Shown here one piece after another: positions 47,794 through 58,168 of a stretch of DNA of 64,000 nucleotides; the first letter of the stretch is position 1, and every line of letters starts with the position of its first letter. The translations under genes and the position numbers were made by a program. The notes below the pieces were generated by a model, which saw only the letters and a list, made by a program, of their open reading frames with translations, had not been told where the DNA came from and searched no databases. Source of the DNA: Desulforamulus profundi (GTDB lineage Bacteria; Bacillota_B; Desulfotomaculia; Desulfotomaculales; Desulfotomaculaceae); the NCBI RefSeq assembly GCF_002607855.1, contig NZ_AWQQ01000017.1:1-64000 (forward strand), read 5' to 3'.

Positions 47794-49629
47794 AGAAAAT
47801 CAGCTTCCGGCAGATGCCGCCTTGCACCCTTCTGTTCCAACCGTCACCGTGGGATTGGCCAGCTGCGGCATGGCCGCCGGCGCCAAAGGGTCTATGAGGC
47901 TTTCCAAACAGCGCTGGCAGGTCTCGGGCCGCAGCTAACCTTCAGCGGCTGCATGGGAATGTGTTATAAAGAGCCGCTGGTGGAGGTCCGGGGAGCGGAC
48001 GGCAAGCGGTATATTTACGGCAAGGTACAGCCGGAGCAGGTACCAAGAATTGTTCAGGAGCACCTGCTGGAGAACCGTCCCGTTCTGGATTGGCTGGTCT
48101 ATGCGGAGGACACCGACACCCCGGACAAAGCATTCCTGGACCAGCAGCAAAGAATTTTACTGAAAAACTGTGGTGTCATCAACCCGGAGGATATCGACAG
48201 CTACCTGGCAGTGGGCGGTTACCAGGCTATAGCCAAAGCGCTCAAATCCATGACACCGGAACAGGTGATCCAGGAGATTGAAAGGTCCGGCCTGCGGGGC
48301 AGAGGGGGCGGGGGATTTCCCACCGCCATCAAGTGGTCCCTGGCCAGAAAGTCCCCCGGCAAAGAAAAATATGTCATTTGCAATGCCGACGAGGGAGACC
48401 CCGGCGCCTTTATGGACCGCAGCATTTTGGAGAGCAACCCCCACAGCGTGCTGGAGGGAATGCTCCTGGCCGGTTATGCCATGGGCGCCGGCACCGGCTA
48501 CATTTATATCCGGGCCGAGTACCCGCTGGGCATTAAACGACTGAAGATTGCCATTGCCCAGGCCGAGGCCAGGGGATTCCTGGGTGAGAATATTTTAGAC
48601 AGCGGCTTTGCTTTCAGGATCATCATCAGAGAGGGTGCCGGCGCCTTCGTCTGCGGCGAGGAAACCGCCCTTATCATGTCCATTGAAGGAAAAAGAGGTA
48701 TGCCCCGCATACGCCCGCCCTTTCCGGTGGAATCCGGTCTCTTGGGCAAGCCCACCTCCATTAACAACGTGGAAACCTTTGCCAATGTTCCCTGGATTGT
48801 TTTGAACGGGGCTGCATCATTCAATTGCTACGGCACCCAAACCAGTAAAGGGACCAAGGTTTTCGCCCTGGCGGGCAAGATCGCCAGGGGGGGCCTCATT
48901 GAGGTTCCCATGGGCATCACCCTGAATGAAATTATCTATAACATCGGTGGCGGTTTGGCCTCCGGGTTAAAACTTAAGGCGGTGCAGACAGGCGGTCCTT
49001 CGGGAGGCTGCATTCCGGCTCACCTCTGCGACACCCCCGTTGACTACGAATCGCTGAGAAATATCGGAGCCATCATGGGTTCCGGCGGCCTGTTGATTAT
49101 GGATGAGTCCACCTGCATGGTGGATATGGCCAAATTCTTCCTGCATTTCACCCAGGAAGAATCCTGTGGCAAGTGCACCTTTTGCCGGGTGGGAACCCGA
49201 CGCATGCTGGAGATTCTGGAAAGGATCACCGGCGGGGAAGGAAAACCCGGAGATATTGAGCTTTTGGAGGAACTGGGTCAGCAGATCAAGGCCGGTTCCC
49301 TGTGCGGCCTGGGCCAAACGTCACCCAATCCCGTACTCACCACCATTCGTTACTTCCGGGATGAGTACGAAGCCCACATTCATCACAACATGTGCCCGGC
49401 TAAGAAATGCAAGGCGTTCATTCGCTATCAAGTGGCGGCGGACAAATGCAAGGGGTGCCTGCGCTGCAGTAAAGAGTGCCCCGCCGGGGCCATTTACGGC
49501 GAGAAGAAGAAGCCCTTTACCATTGATCAGGAGAAATGCGTTCGCTGTGGCCTGTGCATGAATGTGTGCAAATTTGGGGCCATCCTGGTTACCACCGGAC
49601 ATGGGAAAGGGGGCGTAGAGAATGCCTAA
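47786..49629 (+). CDS. NuoF/HndC-like NADH-binding flavoprotein subunit, one frameshift
   Basis: 614 aa after correction. The N-terminal thioredoxin-like [2Fe-2S] domain (GLASCGMAAGAKG, then CMGMCYKEPLVEV) is broken near 47890, where AAAGGGTCT would need one more G. The core has GLRGRGGGGFPTAIKW (FMN/NADH site), CNADEGDPGAFMDR, GGYICGEE-like FVCGEETALIMSIEG and CGKCTFCRVGTRRM ([4Fe-4S]). The C-terminus has two ferredoxin motifs, CKGCLRCSKECP and CVRCGLCMNVC. These are features of bifurcating HydB/NuoF-type subunits. It overlaps the next gene by 8 bp. Confidence 0.93.
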
Positions 49630-52600
49630 AGTTCGCATTACCATAGACGGCAAAGAAATACTGGCAGAGGAGGGCAGCAACCTCCTGGAAGTGGCCCGTA
49701 AGAACGGCTTTGAAATTCCTTCCCTCTGCCACGATCCCCGCCTGGAGCCCTTTGGTTCCTGCCGGCTGTGCCTGGTGGAAATTGAAGGGGCCCGGGGGAT
49801 GGTGCAGTCCTGCGGGGCCAAAGTCCTTAAGGGCATGGTGGTCAGGACCAACACGGAAAATATCACAGCATTACGCCGCCTGGCGGTGGAACTTCTGCTT
49901 TCGGAACACTGCGGGGATTGTGTGGCCCCCTGCCAGTCGGCCTGCCCGGCAGGCATCGACATCCAGGGCTTCGTAGCCCACATCGCCAACGGACAGACCG
50001 CGGAAGCGGCCAGGCTCATCCGCGAAAAACTTCCCCTGGCCGCTTCCGTAGGGCGGATTTGCCCTCGCTTTTGCGAGGCGGAATGCCGACGCAATCTGGT
50101 GGATGAACCTGTTTCCATCTGCACCTTAAAAAGGTTTGCCGGTGACTATGAGATAGAAGGGATGCCCTGTATCCCGGAAGTAAAGCCCAATACGGGCAAA
50201 CAAGTGGCGGTGGTGGGAGGGGGTCCCGCCGGCCTGGCAGCGGCCTATTACCTGGCGCTGGAAGGCCACCAGGTGACGATTTTTGACGCCGCTCCCCAGT
50301 TGGGGGGATGATGCGCTACGGTATTCCCGAATACCGTCTGCCCAAAGAAGTTCTGGAGAAAGAAATTCAAATCATTACCGGCCTGTGCCAGAATGTATTC
50401 TGCAATAAGGCCCTGGGTCGTGACTTTACCGTCCGGCAGCTCAGGCAAATGGGCTTTGATGCGGTCTTTGTCGGTATCGGTTCCTGGACCGACCAGCGGC
50501 TTGGCCTGCCAGGAGAGCAGCTGGCAGGTGTTTACTCCGGCATTGAATTCCTGCGGCAAGTTGCCATGAAAAACCAGACCACCGTAGGGAAAAGGGTCGT
50601 CGTTATCGGGGGCGGCAACACCGCCATGGATGCCGCCCGGACAGCGGTGCGGCTGGGAGCCGAAGAGGTTACGGTGGTTTACCGGCGGTCCCGTAAGGAA
50701 ATGCCGGCCAGCCCCCACGAGATTGAACAGGCGGCGGAGGAGGGCGTCCAGTTTGCGCTGCTGACCAACCCCGTGGCCTTTGTCGGGGAAACGGGCAAAG
50801 TACAGGCCATCCAATGTGTCAAAATGGAACTGGGTACGCCGGACAGTTCCGGCAGACGGCGCCCGGTGCCGGTGGCCGGGTCGGAATTTGAGCTGCCGGC
50901 AGATATGGCCATCACTGCCACCGGTCAAAAATTGGATCAAGGCAGTCTCTCCGGCAGCCCGGAAGTAAAGGTTACTGCCCGGTGTGTCATCCAGGTCGAC
51001 AAGTCCACGCTGCAGGGTGATACAGAGTGGATTTTCTCGGGCGGTGACTGTGTAACCGGCCCGGCCACGGTGGTGGAAGCGGTGGCAGCCGGTCGCAAAG
51101 CGGCTTATTCCATTGACTGTTATCTCAAGGGCCATGTGGTGGCCCCGGCTGCTGAACCTTTTAATATTTCCCGTGGCAGCCTCAAGGAAATGGACCCGGC
51201 GGAATTTACCGGCAGGGAGAAAATTTCCAGGACGCCTTTGCCCACCCTGCAACCGGCAGAAAGAAAGAAGCATTTCCAAGAGTTTGAACATGGTTTTACA
51301 CAGGGAATGGCCCAAAGGGAAGCAGGTCGCTGTCTTTCCTGCGGCTGCCTGGATGTCTTTACCTGCCGCCTGCGGGAATACGCCACCAAGTTCCAGGCAG
51401 ATGCCGCCAGGTTCGGCAAGGGGGTAAAACGACATGCGGAAATCAATGACCACCCGTATATCATCAGTGACCCCAATAAATGCATCCTGTGCGGCAATTG
51501 CGTGCGCCTTTGCCAGGAAATCCAAGGCACCAGCGCCCTGGGCTTTGTCAACAGAGGTTCAGAAACCGTCGTACTTCCTGCCCTGAGATCTCCCCTGGCA
51601 GAAACCCTCTGTTCCTCCTGCGGCCAGTGTGCCGACATCTGCCCCACCGGGGCTTTAAGCAAGCGCAGCAATCTTGCCAAACCGGGTCCCTGGCAGGTAC
51701 AAAAGGTGGCAACCACCTGTCCCCACTGCAGCATTGGCTGCCAGGTTGTGTTGCATACCGCAGGTGGTCAAATGACCGGCGTAACCTCCCAAGGGGACCT
51801 CTGCAACAAAGGGTTTACCGGGTATAACGGTATCCGCAGCGCTGAACGGTTAGACGTTCCCCTCCTCAGGAAAAACGGCAAGCTGGAGCAGGCCGAATGG
51901 GACGAGGCCCTGACAGCTGCCTGGAAACTGCTGGCGCAGGTCAGGAATGAACACGGTCTGGACAGTGTGGCCGTCGTTATTTCACCCAACGCAACCAATG
52001 AAGAAAGCTATTTGGCTTACAAACTGGGCAGGATGGTGCTTGGCACCAACCAAATCTTCAGTACGGTGCCGCTGCCTGCCGTGGCCCTTACCGGCAGTCA
52101 AAGAGGCCTCCAACCTTCCTTTACAGACATACAAAACAGTGACCTGCTTCTGGTGATTGGCGGGGAACTGACCCACCGTTATCCTGTCATCGCCCATAAA
52201 ATTAAAAAGGCGGTAGACAAAGGGGCCACGTTGTTATTGATTGACCCCCATGTGACCGGTTTGGATAGACTGGCAAAAATGACCCTTAAAGTAAGCCGGC
52301 AGAAAATGCAGCGACTCTTTGAAGCCTTTGCCAGCTATCTCCTGCAGTATGGCATGGTGGATCAAGAAACAGCTCTGCAGCACAGGTCTTTCCTGGATTG
52401 TTTGGAGGACCAACTGGTGGAAGATTACGTTGATATCCTCCGGGACTTCCGGGTAAAGCCGGACAAAATCATTCAATTTATCCACCGCTACAGAAGGGCC
52501 AGAAATCCTGTCATCATTGTTGACGGCCAGCGTCAGTCCCAGGATGAATTAGAGCTTTTACGGACCTTTGCTCTCATGACAGGGAACCTGGGGCAGCCGG

Positions 52601-53040
52601 GACGGGGCATCCTGGCGCTGTATCCTTACAGCAACGTGCACGGTCTGCTGGATTTGGGCATTAAAACAGCACCAAAGGACTGGGAACTCCTCTGGCAGGG
52701 GATCAAAAACGACAGGATAAAGGGACTTTTTATCCTGGGAGAGGCTGCGGAACTGGACGAAAGGTTCTGGCAAGGGGTGAAGGCAGTGGTTATAACACCT
52801 TCATTGAGTAAAAATTTACAGGCAGATGTCATTTTACCGGGTTCTACCTTTGGGGAAACCGGCGGGACCATCACCAATTCCGAAGGAAGAATACAAAGAT
52901 TGTTTCCGGCATTACCATCACCCGCAGAACGGGAAACCTGGCAGGTTCTCCTGGGTTTAGCCTATCAATCCGGTTATTTTATGAACTACAGCATGCAAGA
53001 AGTTTACGGTGAAATGATTAACCAGCGGATAAAGAGTTAG
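49622..53040 (+). CDS. Ferredoxin/GltD-like/MopB-like fusion redox protein (StnC- or NuoG-like), one frameshift
   Basis: 1139 aa after correction. Order: NuoG-type [2Fe-2S] domain (SLCHDPRLEPFGSCRLCLVE, 35-70); Cys region CGDCVAPCQSACPAG; GltD/NfnB-like flavoprotein with FAD motif VVGGGPAGLAAAYY (about 200) and NAD(P) motif VIGGGNTAMDAARTA (about 325); two ferredoxin motifs CILCGNCVRLCQ and CSSCGQCADICPTG; MopB-like domain beginning CPHCSIGCQ (about 695). The MopB part has STVPLPAVALTG where formate dehydrogenases carry Cys or Sec plus His, so formate oxidation is unlikely. The shift is near 50305, in a G run at the GG/MMRYG junction. Probably a transhydrogenase or NADH-linked oxidoreductase with the two preceding genes. 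Confidence 0.85.
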
Positions 53041-53140
53041 CCTTTTTCGGGGGAAAGGTTTGAACTGGGAGTTCCTCTCTTTTTCAAACCTTTTCCCCAA
53101 TGGGATTTTCCCGGCAGTTCGCGGTAAAGGGGGTGATTCC

Positions 53141-53835
53141 ATGGAAACGGGGCCGCTTGCGAAAATTTAAGTCACTACGTCGATCTTGTCACCAAAGCAC
53201 AGGAGGAGGAGCGTCGCAGGATCTCCAGGGAACTGCATGACTCCACCATCCAATCACTGGTCATGGTCCTGCACCAATTAGAAAGGTTTCTTGTGGAGCA
53301 TCAGGATATTCAGATGCCTGCCATCCGGTTTTTGCTGAATTTACAAAGTCAAATTCAAAGTGTTTTAAAAGAGGTACGCTATCTAAGCCAAAATCTGCGT
53401 CCTTCCATTCTTGAACACCTGGGTTTGCTGCCCGCCATTGAGTCTTTAACAGAAGGACTGAACAAACACCAAGGGGTAGAGGCCGGCTTCATGGTTAAAG
53501 GGAAGGCTGCCCGGTTTCAGCCGGAGATAGAATTAAGCCTTTTCCGGATTATGCAGGAAGCCTTAAACAATATCCTGCGGCACGCCGAGGCCACCAGGGT
53601 CGAGGTGATCCTTGAATTTAAAGAAGACGGCGTTCTTTTGACCGTTCAAGATAACGGAAAAGGAATGCAGGAACTGCCCCAATCCTTTTATGAATTCCTC
53701 AAGCAAGGGAAACTTGGACTTATCGGTATGTCAGAAAGAGTGAAGTTATTTGGGGGAAAATTGCAGTTGGCATCCACCCCCGGCAATGGAACCATTCTCA
53801 CGATTACTCTGCCCCCGGGGTGTTTATTGATATAA
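53141..53835 (+). CDS. Cytoplasmic sensor histidine kinase (HisKA_3 type), one frameshift near start
   Basis: 231 aa after correction. The dimerisation box EEERRRISRELHDSTIQ holds the phospho-His, and the ATPase has ALNNILRHAEATRV (N box), VQDNGKGM (G1) and GLIGMSERVKLFGG (G2). There is no sensor or membrane segment, so it resembles the DegS/NarX-type soluble kinases. ATG 53141 (AAAGGGGGTG) reads METG and then needs one more base near 53150 to join the main frame. It lies 80 bp upstream of its response regulator and 100 bp after the redox operon, which it might control. Confidence 0.88.
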
Positions 53836-53915
53836 TTGCATGGTCAGGTCATGAAAGTGATCGCTACTTTGTTGCAGTCCTGCCCTATTCCCTAAATAGG
53901 AGAGGGGGAAGCACG

Positions 53916-54602
53916 GTGGATAAAATTACAATCATGCTGGCGGATGATCACGTTGTGGTCAGGGAGAGTATCAGAAAGTTTTTGGAGGAGGAAGAAAAAT
54001 TTCAAGTGGTGGGTGAAGTGGGGGATGGGCAAAGCGCCGTACAAATGGCTGTCAACCTGCAACCCAAGGTGGTTATTATGGATATTGAGATGCCCGGGTT
54101 AAACGGCATAGAAGCTACCAGGCAAATTAAGAAACTTTGCCCGGGGTGTTTTGTGCTCATCCTGACCGCCTACGATTACGAACAGTATATCTTTGCCCTT
54201 CCCGACATCGGAGCGGACGGATTTTTATTAAAGGACATCAGCGGCAGAGAGTTAATCAACGCCACCCAGGCAGTGTTCCGGGGGGAGTCTGTTTTACACC
54301 CCTCCGTCACCGGCAAGGTGATGAAAAAATTGCGAGCCCGTGCCGCCCAGGACCCGGCATACACGGAACCTTTGACCGGCAGGGAGAAAGAGGTCCTGCT
54401 TCTGGTGGCTGCGGGTTACAAGAATAAGGAAATCGCCAAAACCCTTTACGTAAGTGTTCGTACCGTTGAGGCCCATTTGGGAAATATATTTGCAAAACTG
54501 GGGGTTACCTCCCGTACCGAAGCGATTTTAGAGGCTTTAAAGAAAGATTGGATTCTTTTGGATCAACTTAAAAGCATGGAACAAGCCAGAGTCATAAACT
54601 GA
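53916..54602 (+). CDS. NarL/LuxR-family response regulator
   Basis: 228-aa regulator. The receiver has MLADDHVVVRESIRKFL (acidic pocket), phospho-Asp in KVVIMDIEMPGLNG and Lys in GFLLKDIS. The C-terminal LuxR HTH has LTGREKEVLLLVAAGYKNKEIAKTLYVSVRTVEAHLGNIFAKLGV. GTG 53916 is preferred with GAGGGGGAAG upstream; the longer in-frame start at 53820 lies within the kinase gene. It is paired with the kinase, and a strong terminator follows. Confidence 0.95.
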   Translation: MDKITIMLADDHVVVRESIRKFLEEEEKFQVVGEVGDGQSAVQMAVNLQPKVVIMDIEMPGLNGIEATRQIKKLCPGCFVLILTAYDYEQYIFALPDIGADGFLLKDISGRELINATQAVFRGESVLHPSVTGKVMKKLRARAAQDPAYTEPLTGREKEVLLLVAAGYKNKEIAKTLYVSVRTVEAHLGNIFAKLGVTSRTEAILEALKKDWILLDQLKSMEQARVIN

Positions 54603-54623
54603 AGATAAAGTGTAAGCAACTAT

Positions 54624-54655
54624 AAGGCCGGCACCTGTCAGGTGCCGGCCTTGTT
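54624..54655 (+). terminator. Intrinsic terminator after response regulator
   Basis: Perfect 13-bp stem AAGGCCGGCACCT/AGGTGCCGGCCTT with a 3-nt loop, followed by TTGTTTG. Confidence 0.88.
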
Positions 54656-54786
54656 TGTATAGGCAGACAAGTTAATGTTTAAGTTGTAAAACGGCCTATC
54701 CCATTTGTGAGTTCTGGCACACGTATTGCAACATTTTTGTTTGTGACTTAAGAAAAATCTCCATGCAGCAAATCACGGCGGTTACT

Positions 54787-55081
54787 CTACTCACTTGTCT
54801 GTTCGTCCTTCTCCTGGAGCTTCAGCTTGCTAATGACATCGGGAATCATCTCAACCAGCTTGGCTAGATTGCCCTTCTGGGACAGGGAATAAACCTGCAC
54901 ATCATCCCCCTGCATAATGAGCAGTGCGGACGGGGTAAGCTTTATACCGACACCTACGGTAGCGGTCACGAGGGGGATAATCGTTGTGTTGCCGCTGATA
55001 ATCGGCTCGCCTACGATGGTCTTGTTCGAGATGAGATTCTCCAGGCGGGACACCGGGGCCTCAATGTCTTCCTTAAAACAT
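54787..55081 (-). CDS. Short GerW/YtfJ-like sporulation protein, one-base insertion near start
   Basis: GerW proteins act in spore germination. Here NKTIVGEPIISGNTTIIPLV matches the family's opening block and PDVISKLK matches its end, but the glycine-rich middle block (normally about 30 residues with GFAAGG) is reduced to ATVGVGIKLTPSALLIM. The likely start is ATG 55081, with AGGAGG 9 nt upstream, reading MF and then meeting a stop because TTT reads TTTT; removing one T gives KEDIEAPVSRLENL and 97 codons. Otherwise GTG 55053 is the start. The family call is moderate, given the shortening. Confidence 0.6.
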
Positions 55082-55237
55082 ATCGTGCATCCTCCTAATC
55101 GGATTTTCAGGGATGATTATGGCGAAATAAAAATAAGCCCGTGCGTTCCCTGGAATCGTAAGGCGCCTTTGAAATGATTACGGTAAATGAATTAGATACC
55201 AGAACAGTAAAGGTCGTACCCGGGGCGGATACGACCT

Positions 55238-56215
55238 TTACTGGTTTTTATTAAACGAGAATCTCAGGGCTTTGCCGTTTAAATAGTCAAAATTCTTACC
55301 CTGCCAGGTATCCCTTTCTGCCAGTGTTTTCTCAATGGTCTGCTTAATTTTCCACCAGCTGGTGTTCCAGTTGGAAAACAGCTGGTTGTCCTGCGGGCCT
55401 TTGCCCACCAACCGCTGGATCACGATGCGGGGATCCAGGTATTCCAGGAAGGTGACCACCCGGTCGATGTACTCCTCCAGGGGGATGATGCGGAATTCCT
55501 CCCTTTGGTACATGTCTGCCAGCACCGTACCCTTCACCACATAGAGGGAATGGAGTTTGACATAATGGACGCCCAGGACGGAGAGGATTTTGGCGTTTTC
55601 AATGACGTCCAGGCCGTTATCCCAGGGTAAGTTTAGGATGATGTGAACGCAGATTTCAAACTTTCTTTTTTGAATGCGCTGCACGGCATCAATAAATTCC
55701 GCCAGGGTATGACCGCGGTTTACCTTCACCAGCGCATGGTAATTAACGGTCTGCAGCCCCAGCTCAATGTTGATGTCCAGCCCCCGGCGGGCCTGCAGTT
55801 CCTGCAGGAAGTCCAGGTAGGCGTCGTTAATACAGTCCGGCCGGGTGGAGACAGAGATGCCCACCACATCATCCTCATCCGCCGCGGCCAGGATATTCTC
55901 CTTGAATTGCTCCAGGGACAAATACGTGTTGGTAAAGGCCTGAAAATACACGATAAATTTTTGGGCGTTAAACCGGCGGATAAAAAACTCCCGGTTCTTT
56001 TGAATTTGCTGTTTCACACTCATGGTGTTGGGAAGGCATTCAAAGCCGGCCCCTTCTTCATCACAAAAAATACAGCCGCCCCGGCCTACGGTGCCGTTCC
56101 GGTTAGGGCAGGTGCCGGGAAGATTCACAGGAAGTTTATAGACCTTCTGACCGAACTTTTCGGTCAGATGATCGGAGTACTGGCGGTAACGGGTGGATTT
56201 CTCAAACATATGCAT
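55238..56215 (-). CDS. TIGR01212-family radical SAM protein (YhcC-like)
   Basis: 325-aa radical SAM protein. The iron-sulfur motif is CPNRNGTVGRGGCIFC (CX11CXXC spacing typical of this family). AFTNTYLSLEQFKENI, GISVSTRPDCI, IELGLQTVNYHALVKVNRGHTL and HIILNLPWD match the family, as does the C-terminal VIQRLVGKGPQDNQLFSNW. Function is not established; it is a broadly conserved single gene. The ATG is preceded by TGAGGT. It has no operon partners. Confidence 0.95.
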   Translation of the reverse strand: MHMFEKSTRYRQYSDHLTEKFGQKVYKLPVNLPGTCPNRNGTVGRGGCIFCDEEGAGFECLPNTMSVKQQIQKNREFFIRRFNAQKFIVYFQAFTNTYLSLEQFKENILAAADEDDVVGISVSTRPDCINDAYLDFLQELQARRGLDINIELGLQTVNYHALVKVNRGHTLAEFIDAVQRIQKRKFEICVHIILNLPWDNGLDVIENAKILSVLGVHYVKLHSLYVVKGTVLADMYQREEFRIIPLEEYIDRVVTFLEYLDPRIVIQRLVGKGPQDNQLFSNWNTSWWKIKQTIEKTLAERDTWQGKNFDYLNGKALRFSFNKNQ

Positions 56216-56466
56216 ACCTCAACTTACTGAATTTTATGCCACCAACGTAGCACCATCAAAGGACGGAAATGTTCCAGGGCATGGTGTTATCCATAGAGAA
56301 CGGTTGCGGAGCGATATTTTTCTCACTTCCAACCTCTCACTTCTCATATCTCAAGTAGTATATCACAGGAAAATTGTTTCTCACAACTTTATCACAAGAT
56401 GTCGTTTTGAGGCAGGAGCTGCATTAAATTGATCGCATATATACAAAAAGCCTTGCGGAGGAAATT

Positions 56467-56610
56467 ATGGATCTTACTAACACCCTTGTTGATGTTCACC
56501 GGTTGCGACGCCGGTGTGATGCGTCCGAATTGAATTTTTGCTGCACCTCGGCGGATGTGCCGCCCCTGAATGATTTTATCGGCCAGGAAAGGGCTGCCCG
56601 GGCCATGTAG
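56467..56610 (+). pseudogene. N-terminal stub of a LonB/Lon-like ATP-dependent protease
   Basis: ATG 56467 with GGAGGAAATT upstream reads 47 codons resembling the opening of Lon-related proteases: VDVHRLRRRCDASELNF and PPLNDFIGQERAARAM, ending in TAG at 56608. The next codons read FGL, as in intact relatives (AVRALEFGL), so the stop replaces a coding triplet, and no Walker A or protease domain follows. This is a truncated remnant. The rest of the gap 56611-56700 holds nothing recognisable. Confidence 0.6.
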
Positions 56611-56707
56611 TTCGGCCTTACCATATTTTTCCTCCAGTTTAATGAAAGCGGTTCTGGTTACATAGTCAGTATTGCTGAACTTGTTTTGGTTTACATCTAA
56701 TAATAAA

Positions 56708-56737
56708 GAGGCTAGGATTCCCTGGAATCCTAGCCTC
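56708..56737 (-). terminator. Hairpin after amino acid permease
   Basis: Perfect 14-bp inverted repeat GAGGCTAGGATTCC/GGAATCCTAGCCTC with a 2-nt spacer, followed on the minus strand by TTTATTA. It is about 40 bp after the permease stop. Confidence 0.6.
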
Positions 56738-56776
56738 CTGTTGTCAACAGACCACTGCCTCCGAGGAGGCGGGTTT

Positions 56777-57829
56777 TTAGTTGCTGATAACTGCTTTTTC
56801 ATCTTTAATTGCGGACTTACGTTCAAAAGGGGTGCCGGCTTTGCTCAGCTTACCCAGGAAGGACGGCGCGTATTGACCCCGGGCCAGGGAGAACATCATT
56901 CTGGAAGTAAGGTACAGGTTGGCATTCATGCTGGAAAGGGCCGCGGTTAAAACCACAAAGTTCATGATGCCTGCTGCGTAAGGAATGCCGATAATGGTAA
57001 ATACCTTAACAAAGGGGCTTACCTTACCGCCGGCCTCCACCCAGGGAACCACGCTTAGCATGATAACCAGGCTTAGCAGGTAGAACAGGATCAAGCGAAG
57101 CACCATGGTCCTCATGGCTTTGGGAACAGCCTTTTCGGGATCTTTAGCTTCACCGGAGGTTACCGCCACCACTTCCACGCCGATAAAGCTGAAGATGGCC
57201 ATCATAACGCCCATCCAAACACCCGTCAGACCCAGGGGCAGGAAACCGTCGTGTTTGGTTAAGTTGGAGAAGCCGATGGGTTCGGTGCCGATGCCGAACA
57301 GAACGGCTGCGCCGGTAATAATGAAGAAGACAATGGCAGTTATTTTAATCAGGGCAAACCAGTATTCAAAGGCGCCGAAATTAGCTACGGAGCGGGCGTT
57401 AATATACACCATGGCAACGGAAAAGGCTACCATCCAGACCCAACTGGGGATACCGGGGAACCAGTACTGCATATAGATGGCCGCGGCCACAACCTCGCCG
57501 CCGATGGCAATAACCTGGCAGGCCCAGTAGGTGTAACGGACGGACCATCCCGCAAAGGGTCCGACGTACATTTCCGCATAGGCTCCAAAGGACCCCGCCG
57601 TGGGGTGGGCCACCGCCATTTCAGACAGGCATCCCATCATAATCAGGGCACAGGCGGCTGCAATGACATAACTCAGAATGACGCCGGGACCGGCCAGGCT
57701 CACCGCGAAACCGCTGCCGAAAAACAAGCCGGTTCCAATGGCGCTGCCAAGGGCGATCATGGTAAGTTGTCTTTGGGAAAGAGCCCTGTGCAGTCCCTGC
57801 TCTCTTTCCACTACATGGTTTTTGCTCAC
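56777..57829 (-). pseudogene. Amino acid permease (APC superfamily), C-terminal helices missing
   Basis: The first 330 residues are a normal APC permease of the GabP/AnsP/HisP type: RQLTMIALGSAIGTGLFFGSG (helix 1), the PGVILSYVIAAACALIM helix, GWSVRYTYWACQVIAIGGEVVAAAIYMQYWFP and the FSFIGVEVVAVTSGEAKDPEKAVPKAM loop. After YAPSFLGKLSKAGTP, where helices 9-12 should follow, the sequence jumps to a charged tail of about 16 residues and a stop, giving 350 aa instead of about 460. This suggests an internal deletion. GTG 57829 is preferred (GAGGAG upstream). It may be non-functional. Confidence 0.75.
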
Positions 57830-57865
57830 GTTCTCTGCTCCTCTCACCTGAATAATAATAAAAAA

Positions 57866-58052
57866 CCGCCCGCAGGCGGAGATTGACTGACGCTAAACTC
57901 CACTCCTCTATCCTCAATTACGCTCATCTGTTTTAGTTTTTCGTCATGGTTGGACAAATTCTTTGTCAAGGTGTTCAACAAACAAAATACCGCCCTGGTG
58001 GCGGAGATCAGCTATGCTACGATTCTCTCGGCTCAACTCAGCTCCTCTCATT
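57866..58052 (-). promoter_or_regulatory. Permease 5' leader with two attenuator-like units
   Basis: Two similar units lie in the leftward leader. Each has a GAGGAG...GAGTT-AGC block (58031-58050; 57892-57910), then ATCTCCGCC...GGCGG forming a hairpin (57990-58004; 57866-57879). The proximal unit's hairpin is followed by a T run (TTTTTTATTATT), so it is a terminator. The GGAG block could instead pair with the CTCC, giving an antiterminator. No known riboswitch or T-box consensus was recognised. Confidence 0.4.
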
Positions 58053-58093
58053 TTATTATTTTGTCTAAACTCTACTGAACTTTTGTACATGAT

Positions 58094-58099
58094 ATTATA
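58094..58099 (-). promoter_or_regulatory. Possible -10 element of the permease promoter
   Basis: TATAAT on the minus strand (within TGTGTATAATATC, an extended -10 type), upstream of the attenuator-like units. No good -35 lies at the right distance. The TSD and left end of the IS element begin 62 bp further upstream. Confidence 0.4.
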
Positions 58100-58160
58100 C
58101 ACAGGGTGATGAATTCCTGCCAGTAGTTATTTTTAAAAATAATTTTGCGTTTACAATGGA

Positions 58161-58168
58161 CAGATCTT
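58161..58168. repeat. 8-bp target site duplication, left copy
   Basis: CAGATCTT immediately left of the IS element matches the same octamer at 59686-59693. IS256-family elements make 8-9 bp duplications. Confidence 0.8.

Noticed and set aside
21285..50310. Programmed frameshifting as the general explanation for split genes
   Set aside because: The shifts affect unrelated genes at varied points and nearly all restore by adding one base; only the A7 site in the CARF-HEPN gene is a plausible slippage signal.
49622..53040. Calling the fusion protein a formate dehydrogenase alpha subunit
   Set aside because: The catalytic Cys/Sec and following His are missing (STVPLPAV in their place), so only the fold is shared.
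57848..58100. T-box or known riboswitch upstream of the permease
   Set aside because: No T-box sequence (GGGTGGNACCGCG) and no lysine, glycine or SAM riboswitch consensus could be found by eye.
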